Shown here: positions 37,937 to 46,824 of the stretch, one piece after another | Layout of the letters: each line of letters begins with the position of its first letter | How positions within the stretch are numbered: the first letter of the stretch is position 1 | Source of the DNA: Haloechinothrix alba | GTDB lineage: Bacteria > Actinomycetota > Actinomycetes > Mycobacteriales > Pseudonocardiaceae | DNA length: 64,000 bases | Direction of reading: 5' to 3' | NCBI RefSeq assembly: GCF_900188115.1 | Contig: NZ_FZNW01000002.1 | Coordinates: 124,001-188,000, forward strand | The notes under the pieces: model-generated | Databases searched by the model: none | What the model was told of the DNA's origin: nothing | What the model saw: the letters and a program-made list of their open reading frames with translations, nothing else | Position numbers and translations under genes: made by a program

Positions 37937-39148
37937 ATGCGCGGATCACGTCTCGGCCTGGCACTGGCAGCGGCACTCCTGCTCGCGGCATGCACCGACA
38001 GCACCGGCGACGACCCCGACGGCCCCGGCGGCCCCGGCGACGGCACCGTGCCGTCGCCGGGGGACGTGAGCGGCTTCGAGGTCGACGAGATCGCAGGCGG
38101 GTTCACCCACCCCTGGGACGTGGGATTCCTACCCGGCGGGCAGCTGCTGATCACCGAGCGCCCCGGCCGGATCACCCTGCTCGGCAGCGGCGAACCGGGC
38201 GCGCGGGCCACCGAGGTGGCCGCTGACCTGGACGACGTGTACGCCGAGGGGGAGGGCGGCCTGATGGGGATCGCGGTGCACCCGGACTTCGCCGAGAGCC
38301 GCGAGTTCACCACCTGCCAGGCGCACGGCCCGGACGGGCAGCCGGTCGACGTCCGGTTGGTCACATGGCGGCTGTCCGCCGACGGCACGCGCGCCGAGCA
38401 CGTCCGGGACCTGGTCACCGGGCTGCCGCTGAACCCGAGCGGGCGGCACTCCGGGTGCAGGCCTGCGATCGGGCCGGACGGCGAGCTGCTGGTGGGCACA
38501 GGGGACTCCGCCGACCCGCACGTGCCGCAGGACCGCGGCAGCCTCGGCGGCTCGATGCTGCGCGTCGACCTCGACACCGGGCAGGGCCTGCCGGACAACC
38601 CCTTCGCAGGCTCCGACGACGCCGACGAGCGCAGGATCGCCAGCTACGGTCACCGCAACATCCAGGGCGTGGCCGTGCACCCGGATACAGGGCAGGTGCT
38701 GATCAGCGAGCACGGTCCCGCCGTCGCCGACGAGATCAACCTGCTCGAACTCGGCGGAAACTACGGCTGGGATCCCGGCCAGGGCGGCACTGTGGACAGC
38801 TACGACGAGAACGTGCCGATGACCGATCTCGAACGCTACCCCGATGCCGTACCGGCCCGGTGGGACACCGGCGACGACACCGAGGCGCTCTGCGGCGCGG
38901 CCGTCCTGGACGGCCGGCAGTGGGGCAGGTGGGACGGCGCGCTGGCCGTGGCCGCGCTGCGCGGCGAGAAACTACTGCTGTTCGGCCTGGACGCAGACGC
39001 CGAGGTCACCGAGGTCGCCGTGCCGGAGGAGCTGGACGGGACGTACGGCAGGCTGCGGGCCGCGCGTACCGGCCCGGAAGGCGCGCTCTACGTCACCACG
39101 ACCAACGGCGACGACGACACCGTGCTGCGGGTGCGGCCGGCGTCCTGA
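37937..39148 (+). CDS. PQQ-type sugar (glucose/sorbosone) dehydrogenase lipoprotein
   Basis: A 403-residue exported lipoprotein. The signal peptide MRGSRLGLALAAALLLAAC carries lipobox LAAC; a Gly/Pro/Asp linker follows. A six-bladed beta-propeller of the GSDH family has GGFTHPWDVGFLPGGQLLITERPGRI, GLMGIAVHPDF, RHSGCRPAIGPDGELLVGTGD (catalytic-type His) and ISEHGPAVADEINLLELGGNYGW. It probably oxidises an aldose outside the membrane using PQQ, although many actinobacterial members have no proven cofactor. Divergent from mfd. The frame continues upstream to 36995 only as the antisense shadow of mfd. Confidence 0.88.
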   Translation: MRGSRLGLALAAALLLAACTDSTGDDPDGPGGPGDGTVPSPGDVSGFEVDEIAGGFTHPWDVGFLPGGQLLITERPGRITLLGSGEPGARATEVAADLDDVYAEGEGGLMGIAVHPDFAESREFTTCQAHGPDGQPVDVRLVTWRLSADGTRAEHVRDLVTGLPLNPSGRHSGCRPAIGPDGELLVGTGDSADPHVPQDRGSLGGSMLRVDLDTGQGLPDNPFAGSDDADERRIASYGHRNIQGVAVHPDTGQVLISEHGPAVADEINLLELGGNYGWDPGQGGTVDSYDENVPMTDLERYPDAVPARWDTGDDTEALCGAAVLDGRQWGRWDGALAVAALRGEKLLLFGLDADAEVTEVAVPEELDGTYGRLRAARTGPEGALYVTTTNGDDDTVLRVRPAS

Positions 39149-39176
39149 CACGTCGTTGCGGTGCAGCCGCCCCGCG

Positions 39177-39848
39177 TTACTCCTCGGGGAACAGCTTCGG
39201 CTTGTGCTCCAAATGCGACAGGCCGTTCCAGGCGAGGTTGACCAGGTGCGCCGCGACCTCGTCGCGTTTGGGCTTGCGCGCGCCCAGCCACCACTGCCCG
39301 GTAAGCGCCACCATCCCCACCAGCGCCTGCGCGTAGAGCGGGGCGAGCTTGGGATCGTAACCCCGCGCAGAGAACTGCTGGGCGAGGATGTGCTCGACCT
39401 GGCTGGCGATGTCGTTGAGCAGGCTGGAGAACGTCCCCGTCGAGCTGGCCACAGGCGAGTCGCGCACCAGGATGCGGAACCCGTCGTGCGACTCCTCCAC
39501 GTAGCCGAGCAGCGCGTCCGCGGCCTGCTGCAACATCGCCCGCGGATGACCACCGTGCAATGTGGACACCATCCGGTCGAGCAGCAGATGCGTCTCGCGG
39601 TCCACCACGACCGCGTAGATGCCCTCCTTGCCCCCGAAGTGCTCGTAGACAACGGGTTTGGAGACATTCGCCCGGTGCGCGATCTCCTCGACCGACGCAC
39701 CCTCGAAACCCTTCTCGGCGAACAACGCCTTCGCCACGTCGAGCAGCTGCTGCCTGCGCTCGGTGCCGGTCATGCGCGCACGTGCCACGGGAGCCGCCGG
39801 TCGAGTACCGGTGGCAGCTTGCTTCTTCGCCCGTCGCCTGGCCGCCAC
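39177..39848 (-). CDS. TetR-family regulator
   Basis: A 223-residue repressor-type protein with a basic N-terminal extension and a TetR HTH (RRQQLLDVAKALFAEKGFEGASVEEIAHRANVSKPVVYEHFGGKEGIY, about residues 30-75). A helical ligand-binding domain follows. It corresponds in position to M. tuberculosis Rv1019, an autoregulated TetR beside mfd and mazG. It lies 117 bases downstream of the desaturase gene on the same strand, so the inverted repeats before that gene are one possible target. GTG at 39848 is taken; ATG at 39773 is also possible. Confidence 0.9.
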   Translation of the reverse strand: MAARRRAKKQAATGTRPAAPVARARMTGTERRQQLLDVAKALFAEKGFEGASVEEIAHRANVSKPVVYEHFGGKEGIYAVVVDRETHLLLDRMVSTLHGGHPRAMLQQAADALLGYVEESHDGFRILVRDSPVASSTGTFSSLLNDIASQVEHILAQQFSARGYDPKLAPLYAQALVGMVALTGQWWLGARKPKRDEVAAHLVNLAWNGLSHLEHKPKLFPEE

Positions 39849-39965
39849 GCCGCTACCCTACCGACGCCCGAGGAGGGGCCCGTAGCACGGGCGCGGAACG
39901 AGACGGCCGGCGGCAGTGCTCGCTACACTGTCCGCCGCGCCGTTCGCCGCGCTGCCCCCGCACGG

Positions 39966-40931
39966 TTACGCGGACTTGGCGGAGAGCCTGGCCAGCCGCC
40001 GCTCGGTAGGCCAACGTACGTTCCATACCCAGCCGAGTTTCTCGAACATCCAGATCAGCCGGGCAGAGATGTCGAACTGACCGCGACCCACACCGTGCCG
40101 CGCCGAGGTGGGGTCCGCGTGGTGCAGGTTGTGCCAGGACTCGCCCATCGACACGATGGCCAGCGGCCAGAAGTTCGCGGACCGGTCCCGCGCGGCGTAC
40201 GGCCGCTCCCCGATCATGTGGCAGATCGAGTTGATCGACCACGTCACGTGGTGCAGCACGCCTGCGCGTACCAAGCCTGCCCAGAAGAACGCGGTGACCC
40301 CACCCCACAACGACCAGGTGATCAGGCCACCAAGCACACCCGGAAGGACCAGGCTCACCGCGGTCCACAGCGCGAACTGCCTGTCGATCCGCACGATGGC
40401 GCGGTCCTTGGCCAGGTCCGGGGCGAAGCGCTCGACGTTGGTGCTGCCGCGCTCGAACAGCCACCCCATGTGCGCGTGCCAGAAGCCCTTGGCCAACGCC
40501 CACGGCGAGGTGCCGAACATCCACGGCGAGTGCGGGTCGCCTTCCTTGTCCGAGAAGGCGTGGTGCCTTCGATGGTCGGCGACCCAGGTGATCACCGGGC
40601 CCTGCAGGGCCGTGCTCCCGGCGATCGCCAGCAGGCTGCGCAACCACGGCTTGGCCTTGAACGAGCTGTGTGTAAAGTAACGATGGAAGCCTACCGTCAC
40701 CCCGAGCGAGGAGAACAGGTAGAAGACGACGAACAGCCCGACGTCGACCCAGCCGAGCCCCCATCCCCACGCGAACGGGATCGCGGCGGCCAGAGCCAGC
40801 AGCGGGATCACGACACCGAGGTAGACGGAGGCTTGCACGCCGGCCGTCCGGTTCCCGCTCATGACGGGTTTCGCTCCCGCGGGCTCAGGCTGATCAGCGG
40901 GTCCGGTCGGCCGGTCCAGAGTTGCCGTCAT
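39966..40931 (-). CDS. Acyl-CoA delta-9 desaturase (DesA3-like membrane type)
   Basis: Introduces a cis double bond into stearoyl/palmitoyl-CoA using O2, a di-iron centre and electron donors. The 321-residue integral membrane protein has the three histidine boxes: HRYFTH, HRRHH and ESWHNLHHADP. Four hydrophobic segments lie between them. The ATG at 40931 is set by AGGAGG ten bases upstream. No reductase partner is adjacent. The upstream region holds tandem CCGTA-type inverted repeats at 40985-41016. Confidence 0.92.
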   Translation of the reverse strand: MTATLDRPTGPADQPEPAGAKPVMSGNRTAGVQASVYLGVVIPLLALAAAIPFAWGWGLGWVDVGLFVVFYLFSSLGVTVGFHRYFTHSSFKAKPWLRSLLAIAGSTALQGPVITWVADHRRHHAFSDKEGDPHSPWMFGTSPWALAKGFWHAHMGWLFERGSTNVERFAPDLAKDRAIVRIDRQFALWTAVSLVLPGVLGGLITWSLWGGVTAFFWAGLVRAGVLHHVTWSINSICHMIGERPYAARDRSANFWPLAIVSMGESWHNLHHADPTSARHGVGRGQFDISARLIWMFEKLGWVWNVRWPTERRLARLSAKSA

Positions 40932-40984
40932 GGGCTTCGCTACCTCCTGCGTCGTACTGTCAACAAGGTGGCGAGTCAGCATCG

Positions 40985-41016
40985 CCTTACCTACGGTCCC
41001 GTAACCTACGGTACCG
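40985..41016. promoter_or_regulatory. Tandem inverted repeats, candidate operator of the desaturase gene
   Basis: CCGTAACCTACGG (40999-41011) is a perfect 5-3-5 palindrome. The neighbouring CCTTACCTACGG (40985-40996) is an imperfect copy in the same orientation, and CGGTACCG overlaps the right end. The block starts 54 bases upstream of the desaturase ATG. Such short tandem inverted repeats are typical of TetR-type lipid regulators, and a TetR gene lies just downstream of the desaturase. Confidence 0.5.
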
Positions 41017-41125
41017 GAACTTATACGTCTTGGGGAGTGCCTTGTGCCGCGGAAGACTCATCAACTTCCCCGTGTGCGGCGCGAACCGGCCCCGAACCCG
41101 GACCGTGCGCAGTGACGTCCCCCAT

Positions 41126-41315
41126 CTCCGGTCCGACCGCCAAAAGGAGTGCCCGGCGGCCGCCACCTCCCACCGGGAGGCCCCGTCCCCCGGACGGCGG
41201 CCGGACCAACCGCAGCGACACCCCAAGCTCCGGTCCGACCGCCAAAAGGAGTGCCCGGCGGCCGCCACCTCCCACCGGGAGGCCCCGTCCCCCGGACGGC
41301 GGCCGGACCAACCGC
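41126..41315. repeat. 88-bp perfect direct repeat with internal palindrome
   Basis: The 88-base string beginning ctccggtccgaccgccaaaa and ending ggccggaccaaccgc occurs at 41126-41213 and again at 41228-41315, separated by 14 bases. Within each copy, GGTCCGACCGCC near the left end is inverted (GGCGGCCGGACC) near the right end, and CCTCCC-ACCG-GGAGG forms a smaller hairpin. It sits between the desaturase promoter and tRNA-Gln. No protein frame with a ribosome site uses it. Confidence 0.9.
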
Positions 41316-41386
41316 TAGGGTGGTGGCGCCTGCGTGCACGGGCCAACCGGCGCGCAGGCCGCGCGGTACGATGCGGTCGTACCCGA

Positions 41387-41458
41387 TCCGCCGTGGTGTA
41401 ATTGGCAGCACTTCAGATTTTGGTTCTGACAGTTCAGGTTCGAATCCTGGCGGCGGAG
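41387..41458 (+). tRNA. tRNA-Gln (anticodon TTG)
   Basis: A 72-base cloverleaf: acceptor TCCGCCG/CGGCGGA, anticodon stem TCAGA/TCTGA with loop TTTTGGT (anticodon TTG at 41420-41422), and T arm with GGTTCGAATCC. Discriminator G; no CCA encoded (GCA follows). Reads CAA, and CAG by wobble. tRNA genes are common integration sites and this one has the 88-bp repeats just upstream, but I see no integrase or attachment duplication. Confidence 0.95.
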
Positions 41459-41555
41459 CACACCACGATCGGCAAGGGGTGGCGCGCTGCGCGAGCGAGC
41501 GGATGATCGGCAGCCGGCCAGGCGACCAGCCCTGCACGAGGTCTCCGACGCCTGG

Positions 41556-43220
41556 TTGGCAGGCCGCGCGCGCGAACTGCGCGCCGCCGTCCAGCTGGTC
41601 AGCAGCAACGAGCAGCGCGTCATCATCTCCGAGATCGACGCCATCCTCGGCGAAACCCAACGCCGCGGCGACCCCGCGCTCATCGCCAACCTTCTGCGGA
41701 GCGCGGCGATGGGGCGGCTGGCCCTGCCCGGCCGCAACCAGGACGCCCAGCCGTTGATCGACGAGCTGCTCGCCCACTCCCGCAAGCACGGCCTCGTGGT
41801 GCAGCGTGCGGGCGCCCACGCGCTGCAGGGAAGGCTGCTGGCCTTCGACGACAAGGAAGACGCCGCGCTGACCGAGCTCGCCCGCGCGCTGGCGACCGTC
41901 GACGACATCGCGGCGCCCTCGGCATCCGAGGAACGCCGCGCGTTCGACCGGACACTGGCCAGCACCCTGGTCGACTGCTGGATCGTGCTCAACGAGCTGG
42001 CGATCTACGAGGTCGCCGAGGAGGTCAGCACGATGGCCCACCGCGCCCTCCGGGACAGCGCCGGGCCGCACGAGATCACCCTGCAGGTGTTCAACCTGAT
42101 CACCATGATGCTGGCATGGGGTCTGCGCCTGGAACGCGTCGGTCGCGTCGCGGAGTCCCGGGAGAAGTTCCACCTCGCGGCATCGATGGCAGGCTCGGCC
42201 GAGGCGCCGTTCGCGGAGTCGCTGTTTCGCAGGTCGGAGGCCCCGGCGGTCGAGCAGATCGGCACGCTCGCGGCCGCGGTGGGCATCGCCAGCCCCGGCG
42301 CGGCACACATCGACCGGCTCACCCGGTTACTCCCGAAGACCAGCCATTCCGCCTCGCACGAGAAGCCGCTCGTCGCGATCGCGCTGGTGCGCTGCCTGGA
42401 ACAGCAGGAACGTACCACGGAGGGCGTCGACGTCCTGCGGGGCGCGCTCCAGGAGATGCGGGACCGCAACGCGCCGACCGCCATCCGGATCGCGCTGGAA
42501 CGCGAGCTCGTCCGGCTCGAGACAGCTCCCTACGCCGAGCTCCCGGAAGCGCTGCGTACCTACACCGACACGCTCGAGTCCGAGCTCTGGGCGATGCGCG
42601 AGTCCCGCGCGGTCACCCTGCAGACCCGCCGCGAGCACGAGCGCCTGTCCGCGGAGCACGGCGCGATCGCCGCGCAGGCGTTCCAGGACCCGCTGACCGG
42701 GCTCCCGAACCGGCGCGCCCTGGACGACCAGCTGCGCACCCTCTCCGGGTCCGCGGCGGCGCAGCCGCTGTCGGTGGCGCTCGTCGACCTGGACGGCTTC
42801 AAGGTCGTCAACGACGAGCAGTCGCACGCCGAGGGAGACAACGTCCTGCGTGTGATCGCGAGCACGCTCCGCGACTCCCTGCGCGGCGACGACTTCGTGG
42901 CCCGCTACGGCGGGGACGAGTTCATCGTGCTGCTGCCCGGGGCACCGGCCTCCTCCGCGAAAGCCGCGATGAACCGCGCCGTCAGCGCCGTCGCCGCCAT
43001 ACCCAGCCACCTCTCCCAGGGCGTCACGCTGTCCATCGGCCTGGTGTCGATGGCACCGCACGAGCATCCCGAGGCCGTACTCTCCCGTGCCGACGAGGCG
43101 ATGTACCAGGCCAAACGTGGCGGCGGCAGCCAGGTCGCCACCACGACCGCGGACGGCGGCGACGGCCACTTTCCCGCTGAGGACCCGGACGAAGCAGGCA
43201 GCGAAGTACGCCCTCAGTGA
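41556..43220 (+). CDS. GGDEF-domain diguanylate cyclase
   Basis: A 554-residue cytoplasmic protein. Residues ~1-370 are helical and TPR-like (repeats such as GRLALPGRNQDAQPLIDELLAHSRKHGLVVQRAGAHALQG) and probably sense or scaffold. A GGDEF domain at ~375-530 has DPLTGLPNRRALDDQL, DLDGFKVVNDEQSHAEGDNVL and the intact active-site loop YGGDEFIVLLPG, so c-di-GMP synthesis is expected. The start is uncertain: TTG at 41556 has only a distant GAGG, and the frame stays open upstream without an ATG or GTG into the 3' flank of tRNA-Gln. Confidence 0.85.
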   Translation: MAGRARELRAAVQLVSSNEQRVIISEIDAILGETQRRGDPALIANLLRSAAMGRLALPGRNQDAQPLIDELLAHSRKHGLVVQRAGAHALQGRLLAFDDKEDAALTELARALATVDDIAAPSASEERRAFDRTLASTLVDCWIVLNELAIYEVAEEVSTMAHRALRDSAGPHEITLQVFNLITMMLAWGLRLERVGRVAESREKFHLAASMAGSAEAPFAESLFRRSEAPAVEQIGTLAAAVGIASPGAAHIDRLTRLLPKTSHSASHEKPLVAIALVRCLEQQERTTEGVDVLRGALQEMRDRNAPTAIRIALERELVRLETAPYAELPEALRTYTDTLESELWAMRESRAVTLQTRREHERLSAEHGAIAAQAFQDPLTGLPNRRALDDQLRTLSGSAAAQPLSVALVDLDGFKVVNDEQSHAEGDNVLRVIASTLRDSLRGDDFVARYGGDEFIVLLPGAPASSAKAAMNRAVSAVAAIPSHLSQGVTLSIGLVSMAPHEHPEAVLSRADEAMYQAKRGGGSQVATTTADGGDGHFPAEDPDEAGSEVRPQ

Positions 43221-43408
43221 TCGCGACACGCGGGCACGTAGGATCAGGTTCCCGAGACATCATGACCGAGGAGGGCGCCTCGACACGGCCACGACGCCGG
43301 TCCTCGGGATAGGTTCCACGCGGCATCGGCCGTGGCAACCGCCCGGCACGAGGCGTGGAACGCGGCATCCGACAGGACAGCACTCCAGCCGTAACAGGTG
43401 GTCACACG

Positions 43409-44905
43409 GTGAACTTGCCGAACGAGCGAACAGGAAGAGACCCGCTGAGCACGGTGATCCTCGCGGCGGGCGAGGGCACCCGCATGCGCTCGGCCACCCC
43501 GAAGGTGCTGCACATGCTCGCGGGCCGGTCACTGGTCGAGCATGCCGTGCGCGCCGCGGCCGGACTCGACCCGGAGCACCTCGTCGTCGTGGTCGGGCAC
43601 GCCCGCGCTGCGGTCGACGAGCACCTCTCCGGCGTCGGTGATCGCCTCGGCAGGCAACCTGCCACCGCCGTACAGCCCGAGCAGAACGGAACGGGCGACG
43701 CGGTGGCGTGCGGTCTCGCCGCCCTGCCCCGGCCGCTGACCGGCACGGTGCTCGTCACCTACGGGGACGTGCCCATGCTGGGCACGGACACGCTGTCCGC
43801 ACTGCTGGCCGAGCACGAATCCGCAGGGCATGCGGTGACGATCCTGTCAGCCGTACTCACCGACCCCACCGGCTACGGCCGGATCGTGCGCGACGAGAGC
43901 TCTGCCGTCCGCGCCATCGTGGAGCAGGCCGACGCCGACGCGGAGCAGCTGGCCATCAACGAGATCAACTCCGGCGTGTACGCGTTCGACGCCGGGGTGC
44001 TTTCCGGTGCGCTGGAGCGGCTGTCCACCGACAACTCGCAGGGCGAGCTGTACCTGACCGACGTGCTGGGCATCGCGCGGGAGGATGGTCACACCGTCGG
44101 GGCGCTCGTCGCCGACGACCCGTGGCTGACCGAGGGCGTCAACGACCGTGTCCAGCTCTCCGCGGTCGGCGCCGAGCTGAACCGGCGCATCGTGCGGCAC
44201 TGGCAGCGCGCCGGTGTGACCGTGGTGGATCCGGCGAGTACCTGGATCGACGCGGACGTGACGCTGGCCCCCGACGTGGTCGTCGAGCCGGGTGTGCAGC
44301 TACGCGGCGGTACCACCGTCGGGGATGCGGCCAGCATCGGGCCCGACACCACGCTGACGGACGTCCGCGTCGGGGAGGGGGCCGTCGTGCTGCGCACGCA
44401 CGGCACCGACGCGGAGGTCGGGGACGGCGCCTCCGTCGGGCCGTTCGCCTACCTCCGGCCCGGCACACGCCTCGGCGCCGAGGGCAAGATCGGTACCTTC
44501 GTGGAGACCAAGCAGGCGGACATCGGGACCGGCACGAAGGTCCCGCACCTGACCTATGTCGGCGATGCCACCATCGGTGAGCACAGCAATATCGGCTGCG
44601 CGAACGTGTTCGCGAACTACGACGGTGTCGCCAAACACCACACCACGGTCGGCTCCTACGTGCGCACGGGCTCGGACACGGTGCTGGTAGCACCGGTCAC
44701 GCTCGCCGACGGTGCGCACACGGGGGCGGGCGCAGTCGTGCGCCGGAACGTGCCTCCGGGGACCCTTGCGGTATCCGGAGGATCACAACGGAATATCGAC
44801 GGATGGGTCGAGCGGCGACGGCCGGACACACCTGCCGCCGATGCGGCACGGAAGGCACGAGCCACGATGGACCACAGCGAGACGGATCGGGAGTCGCAGT
44901 CATGA
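43409..44905 (+). CDS. glmU: Bifunctional UDP-GlcNAc pyrophosphorylase / glucosamine-1-P acetyltransferase
   Basis: Makes UDP-N-acetylglucosamine for peptidoglycan. The 498-residue product has the N-terminal nucleotidyltransferase motif VILAAGEGTRMRSATPKVLH and a uridyl-binding QNGTGDAV. A C-terminal left-handed beta-helix of hexapeptide repeats follows, with acetyltransferase residues in PFAYLRPGTRLG, ETKQADIGTGTKVPHLTYVGDA and ANYDGVAKHHT. GTG at 43409 is chosen for AGGTGG eight bases upstream. Stop overlaps prs by ATGA. The sequence TAGGAT near 43239 is a possible promoter -10 but not proven. Confidence 0.96.
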   Translation: MNLPNERTGRDPLSTVILAAGEGTRMRSATPKVLHMLAGRSLVEHAVRAAAGLDPEHLVVVVGHARAAVDEHLSGVGDRLGRQPATAVQPEQNGTGDAVACGLAALPRPLTGTVLVTYGDVPMLGTDTLSALLAEHESAGHAVTILSAVLTDPTGYGRIVRDESSAVRAIVEQADADAEQLAINEINSGVYAFDAGVLSGALERLSTDNSQGELYLTDVLGIAREDGHTVGALVADDPWLTEGVNDRVQLSAVGAELNRRIVRHWQRAGVTVVDPASTWIDADVTLAPDVVVEPGVQLRGGTTVGDAASIGPDTTLTDVRVGEGAVVLRTHGTDAEVGDGASVGPFAYLRPGTRLGAEGKIGTFVETKQADIGTGTKVPHLTYVGDATIGEHSNIGCANVFANYDGVAKHHTTVGSYVRTGSDTVLVAPVTLADGAHTGAGAVVRRNVPPGTLAVSGGSQRNIDGWVERRRPDTPAADAARKARATMDHSETDRESQS

Positions 44906-45882
44906 GCCCCAAGTCGGGGACCCCCAAGAAGAACCTGATGCTCTTCGCCGGGCGATCGCACCACGAGCTCGCCGAAGAGGTCGCCAAGCACCTCAACGTG
45001 AGCGTCACCCCGCAGCAGGCGCGAACCTTCGCCAACGGCGAGATCTTCGTGCGCTTCGAGGAGTCGGTGCGCGGCGTCGACGCGTTCGTGATCCAGAGCC
45101 AGTGCCCGCCGATCAACGAATGGATCATGGAACAGTTGATCATGGTGGACGCGCTGAAGCGAGCCAGCGCCAAACGGATCACCGTGATCATGCCGTTCTA
45201 CGCGTACAGCCGCCAGGACAAGAAGCACAAGGGGCGTGAGCCCATCTCGGCACGGCTGATCGCCGACCTGTTCAAGACGGCGGGCGCCGACCGGATCATG
45301 ACCGTCGACCTGCACACCGCACAGATCCAGGGTTTCTTCGACGGCCCGGTGGACCACCTGTTCGCGCAGAACGTGCTCTGCCAGTACCTCAGCGACAACT
45401 ACGGCACCAGCGACATCACGGTGGTCTCCCCCGACTCGGGCCGCGTGCGCCTTGCCGAGAAGTGGGCGCAGCAGCTCGGCGACCGGCCCATCGCGTTCAT
45501 CCACAAGACACGCGACCCGGACCAGCCGAACGAGGCGGTGGCCAACCGTGTGGTGGGTAAGGTTCAGGGGCGGCTGTGCGTGCTCATCGACGACATCATC
45601 GACACCGGCGGCACGATCGTGAAGGCGACCGAGTCGCTGCTCAACGAGGGCGCGTCGGATGTCGTGATCGCCGCTACCCACGGGATCCTGTCCGATCCGG
45701 CCGTCGAGCGCCTGGCGAACAGCTCGGCAAGGGAGGTCGTGCTGACCAACACGCTGCCGATCCCTGAGGAGAAGCGCTTCGCCAAGATGTCGGTGCTGTC
45801 CATCGCCCCGCTCGTGGCGACAGCCATCCAGCAGGTCTTCGAGGACGGCTCCGTGACCAGCATGTTCGACGGCCAAGCCTGA
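44902..45882 (+). CDS. prs: Ribose-phosphate pyrophosphokinase (PRPP synthase)
   Basis: Transfers pyrophosphate from ATP to ribose 5-phosphate, giving PRPP for purine, pyrimidine, His, Trp and arabinan precursor synthesis. The 326-residue product has LMLFAGRSHHELAEEVAKHL, the ATP-binding FANGEIFVRFEESVRG, flexible-loop SRQDKKHKGREPISARL and the PRPP loop VLIDDIIDTGGTIVKA. Start overlaps the glmU stop by four bases, so the two are coupled as in mycobacteria. A 21-bp hairpin follows. Confidence 0.97.
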   Translation: MSPKSGTPKKNLMLFAGRSHHELAEEVAKHLNVSVTPQQARTFANGEIFVRFEESVRGVDAFVIQSQCPPINEWIMEQLIMVDALKRASAKRITVIMPFYAYSRQDKKHKGREPISARLIADLFKTAGADRIMTVDLHTAQIQGFFDGPVDHLFAQNVLCQYLSDNYGTSDITVVSPDSGRVRLAEKWAQQLGDRPIAFIHKTRDPDQPNEAVANRVVGKVQGRLCVLIDDIIDTGGTIVKATESLLNEGASDVVIAATHGILSDPAVERLANSSAREVVLTNTLPIPEEKRFAKMSVLSIAPLVATAIQQVFEDGSVTSMFDGQA

Positions 45883-45896
45883 TTCCCTTCGGAAGG

Positions 45897-45943
45897 CTGA
45901 ATGACGCTTTCAGTCCACGAGATGGACTGAAAGCGTCATTCAG
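45897..45943. terminator. 21-bp perfect hairpin after prs
   Basis: CTGAATGACGCTTTCAGTCCA (45897-45917) is followed by loop CGAGA and its exact complement (45923-45943). It lies 14 bases after the prs stop and separates glmU-prs from rplY-pth. It is less GC-rich than its surroundings, unlike a typical local hairpin, and may belong to a repeated terminator family in this genome. Confidence 0.85.
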
Positions 45944-46164
45944 CACACCGCAGGGTGAGGGGTGACCGGCCGGTCGCGGCGGGGCGGGTACGATGGGTGA
46001 GTTGCCCCGGCGAGGCGGGCCCAACGAAGCAGGCACGGCCCAGCGTGATCGGCGTGGCGGTATGCGGCAGCATGTGCTCGCGCGCCTCGAACACGCTCCT
46101 GTGTCAGCGGCTCGACCGCCGACCCGGTCACGATCCGCACCACGATCGCAAGGAGAGAACACCA

Positions 46165-46809
46165 GTGTCCGAGGTACGTCTGACCGCCGAACCCCGCACC
46201 GAGTTCGGCAAGGGCGCCGCACGCCGCTTCCGCCGCTCGGGCAAGATCCCGGCGGTGCTCTACGGGCACGGCACCGACCCCAAGCACCTCACCCTGCCCA
46301 CCATCGAGTTCGCCCGCGTCATCCGGGAGAACGGGCGCAACGCGGTGCTCAGCCTGAACGTCGACGGCTCGCGGCGCCAGCTCGCGCTGACCAAGACCAT
46401 CACGGTGCACCCGCTGAAGAACTACATCCAGCACGTCGACCTGCTCGTGCTCAAGCGCGGCGAGAAGGTCACCGTGGACATCCCGCTGCACATCACGGGC
46501 GAGGCCATCAGCGGCAGCCTCGTCAACCACGACCTGGACACGCTGTCGGTCGAGGTGGACGCGCTGCACATCCCGGAGTACCTCGAGGTCTCGATCGACG
46601 GCGCCGACATCGGCACCCAGGTCAACGCGGGTGACGTGGAGCTTCCCGAGGGCGCCAACCTGGTCACCGACCCCGAGGCGCTGGTCGTCGCGGTGAACGA
46701 GGCCCCGAGCGCCGAGTCGATGGAGGCCGAGGCCGACACCGAGGGCGCGGGCATGGTCGAGGACCCGTCGGAGACCGAGGGCTCCGCCTCCGGCGACGAG
46801 CAGGACTGA
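46165..46809 (+). CDS. rplY: Ribosomal protein bL25 (CTC form)
   Basis: A 214-residue general stress/CTC-type L25 that binds 5S rRNA. N-terminal L25 domain (RTEFGKGAARRFRRSGKIPAVLYGHG, residues ~1-95) is followed by the CTC beta domain (VTVDIPLHITGEA... DIGTQVNAGDVELPEG). An acidic Ala/Glu-rich tail ends it. The GTG at 46165 has AAGGAG nine bases upstream; the longer frame from 45955 reads through intergenic DNA. TACGAT at 45989 is a possible -10. In an operon with pth (15 bases apart). Confidence 0.95.
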   Translation: MSEVRLTAEPRTEFGKGAARRFRRSGKIPAVLYGHGTDPKHLTLPTIEFARVIRENGRNAVLSLNVDGSRRQLALTKTITVHPLKNYIQHVDLLVLKRGEKVTVDIPLHITGEAISGSLVNHDLDTLSVEVDALHIPEYLEVSIDGADIGTQVNAGDVELPEGANLVTDPEALVVAVNEAPSAESMEAEADTEGAGMVEDPSETEGSASGDEQD

Positions 46810-46824
46810 CCTGCGCCGCCAGCG

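Noticed and set aside
41387-41458. Integrated element or attachment site at tRNA-Gln
   Set aside because: There is no integrase, no duplicated tRNA 3' end and no phage or plasmid genes nearby; only the 88-bp repeats, which lie upstream of the tRNA.
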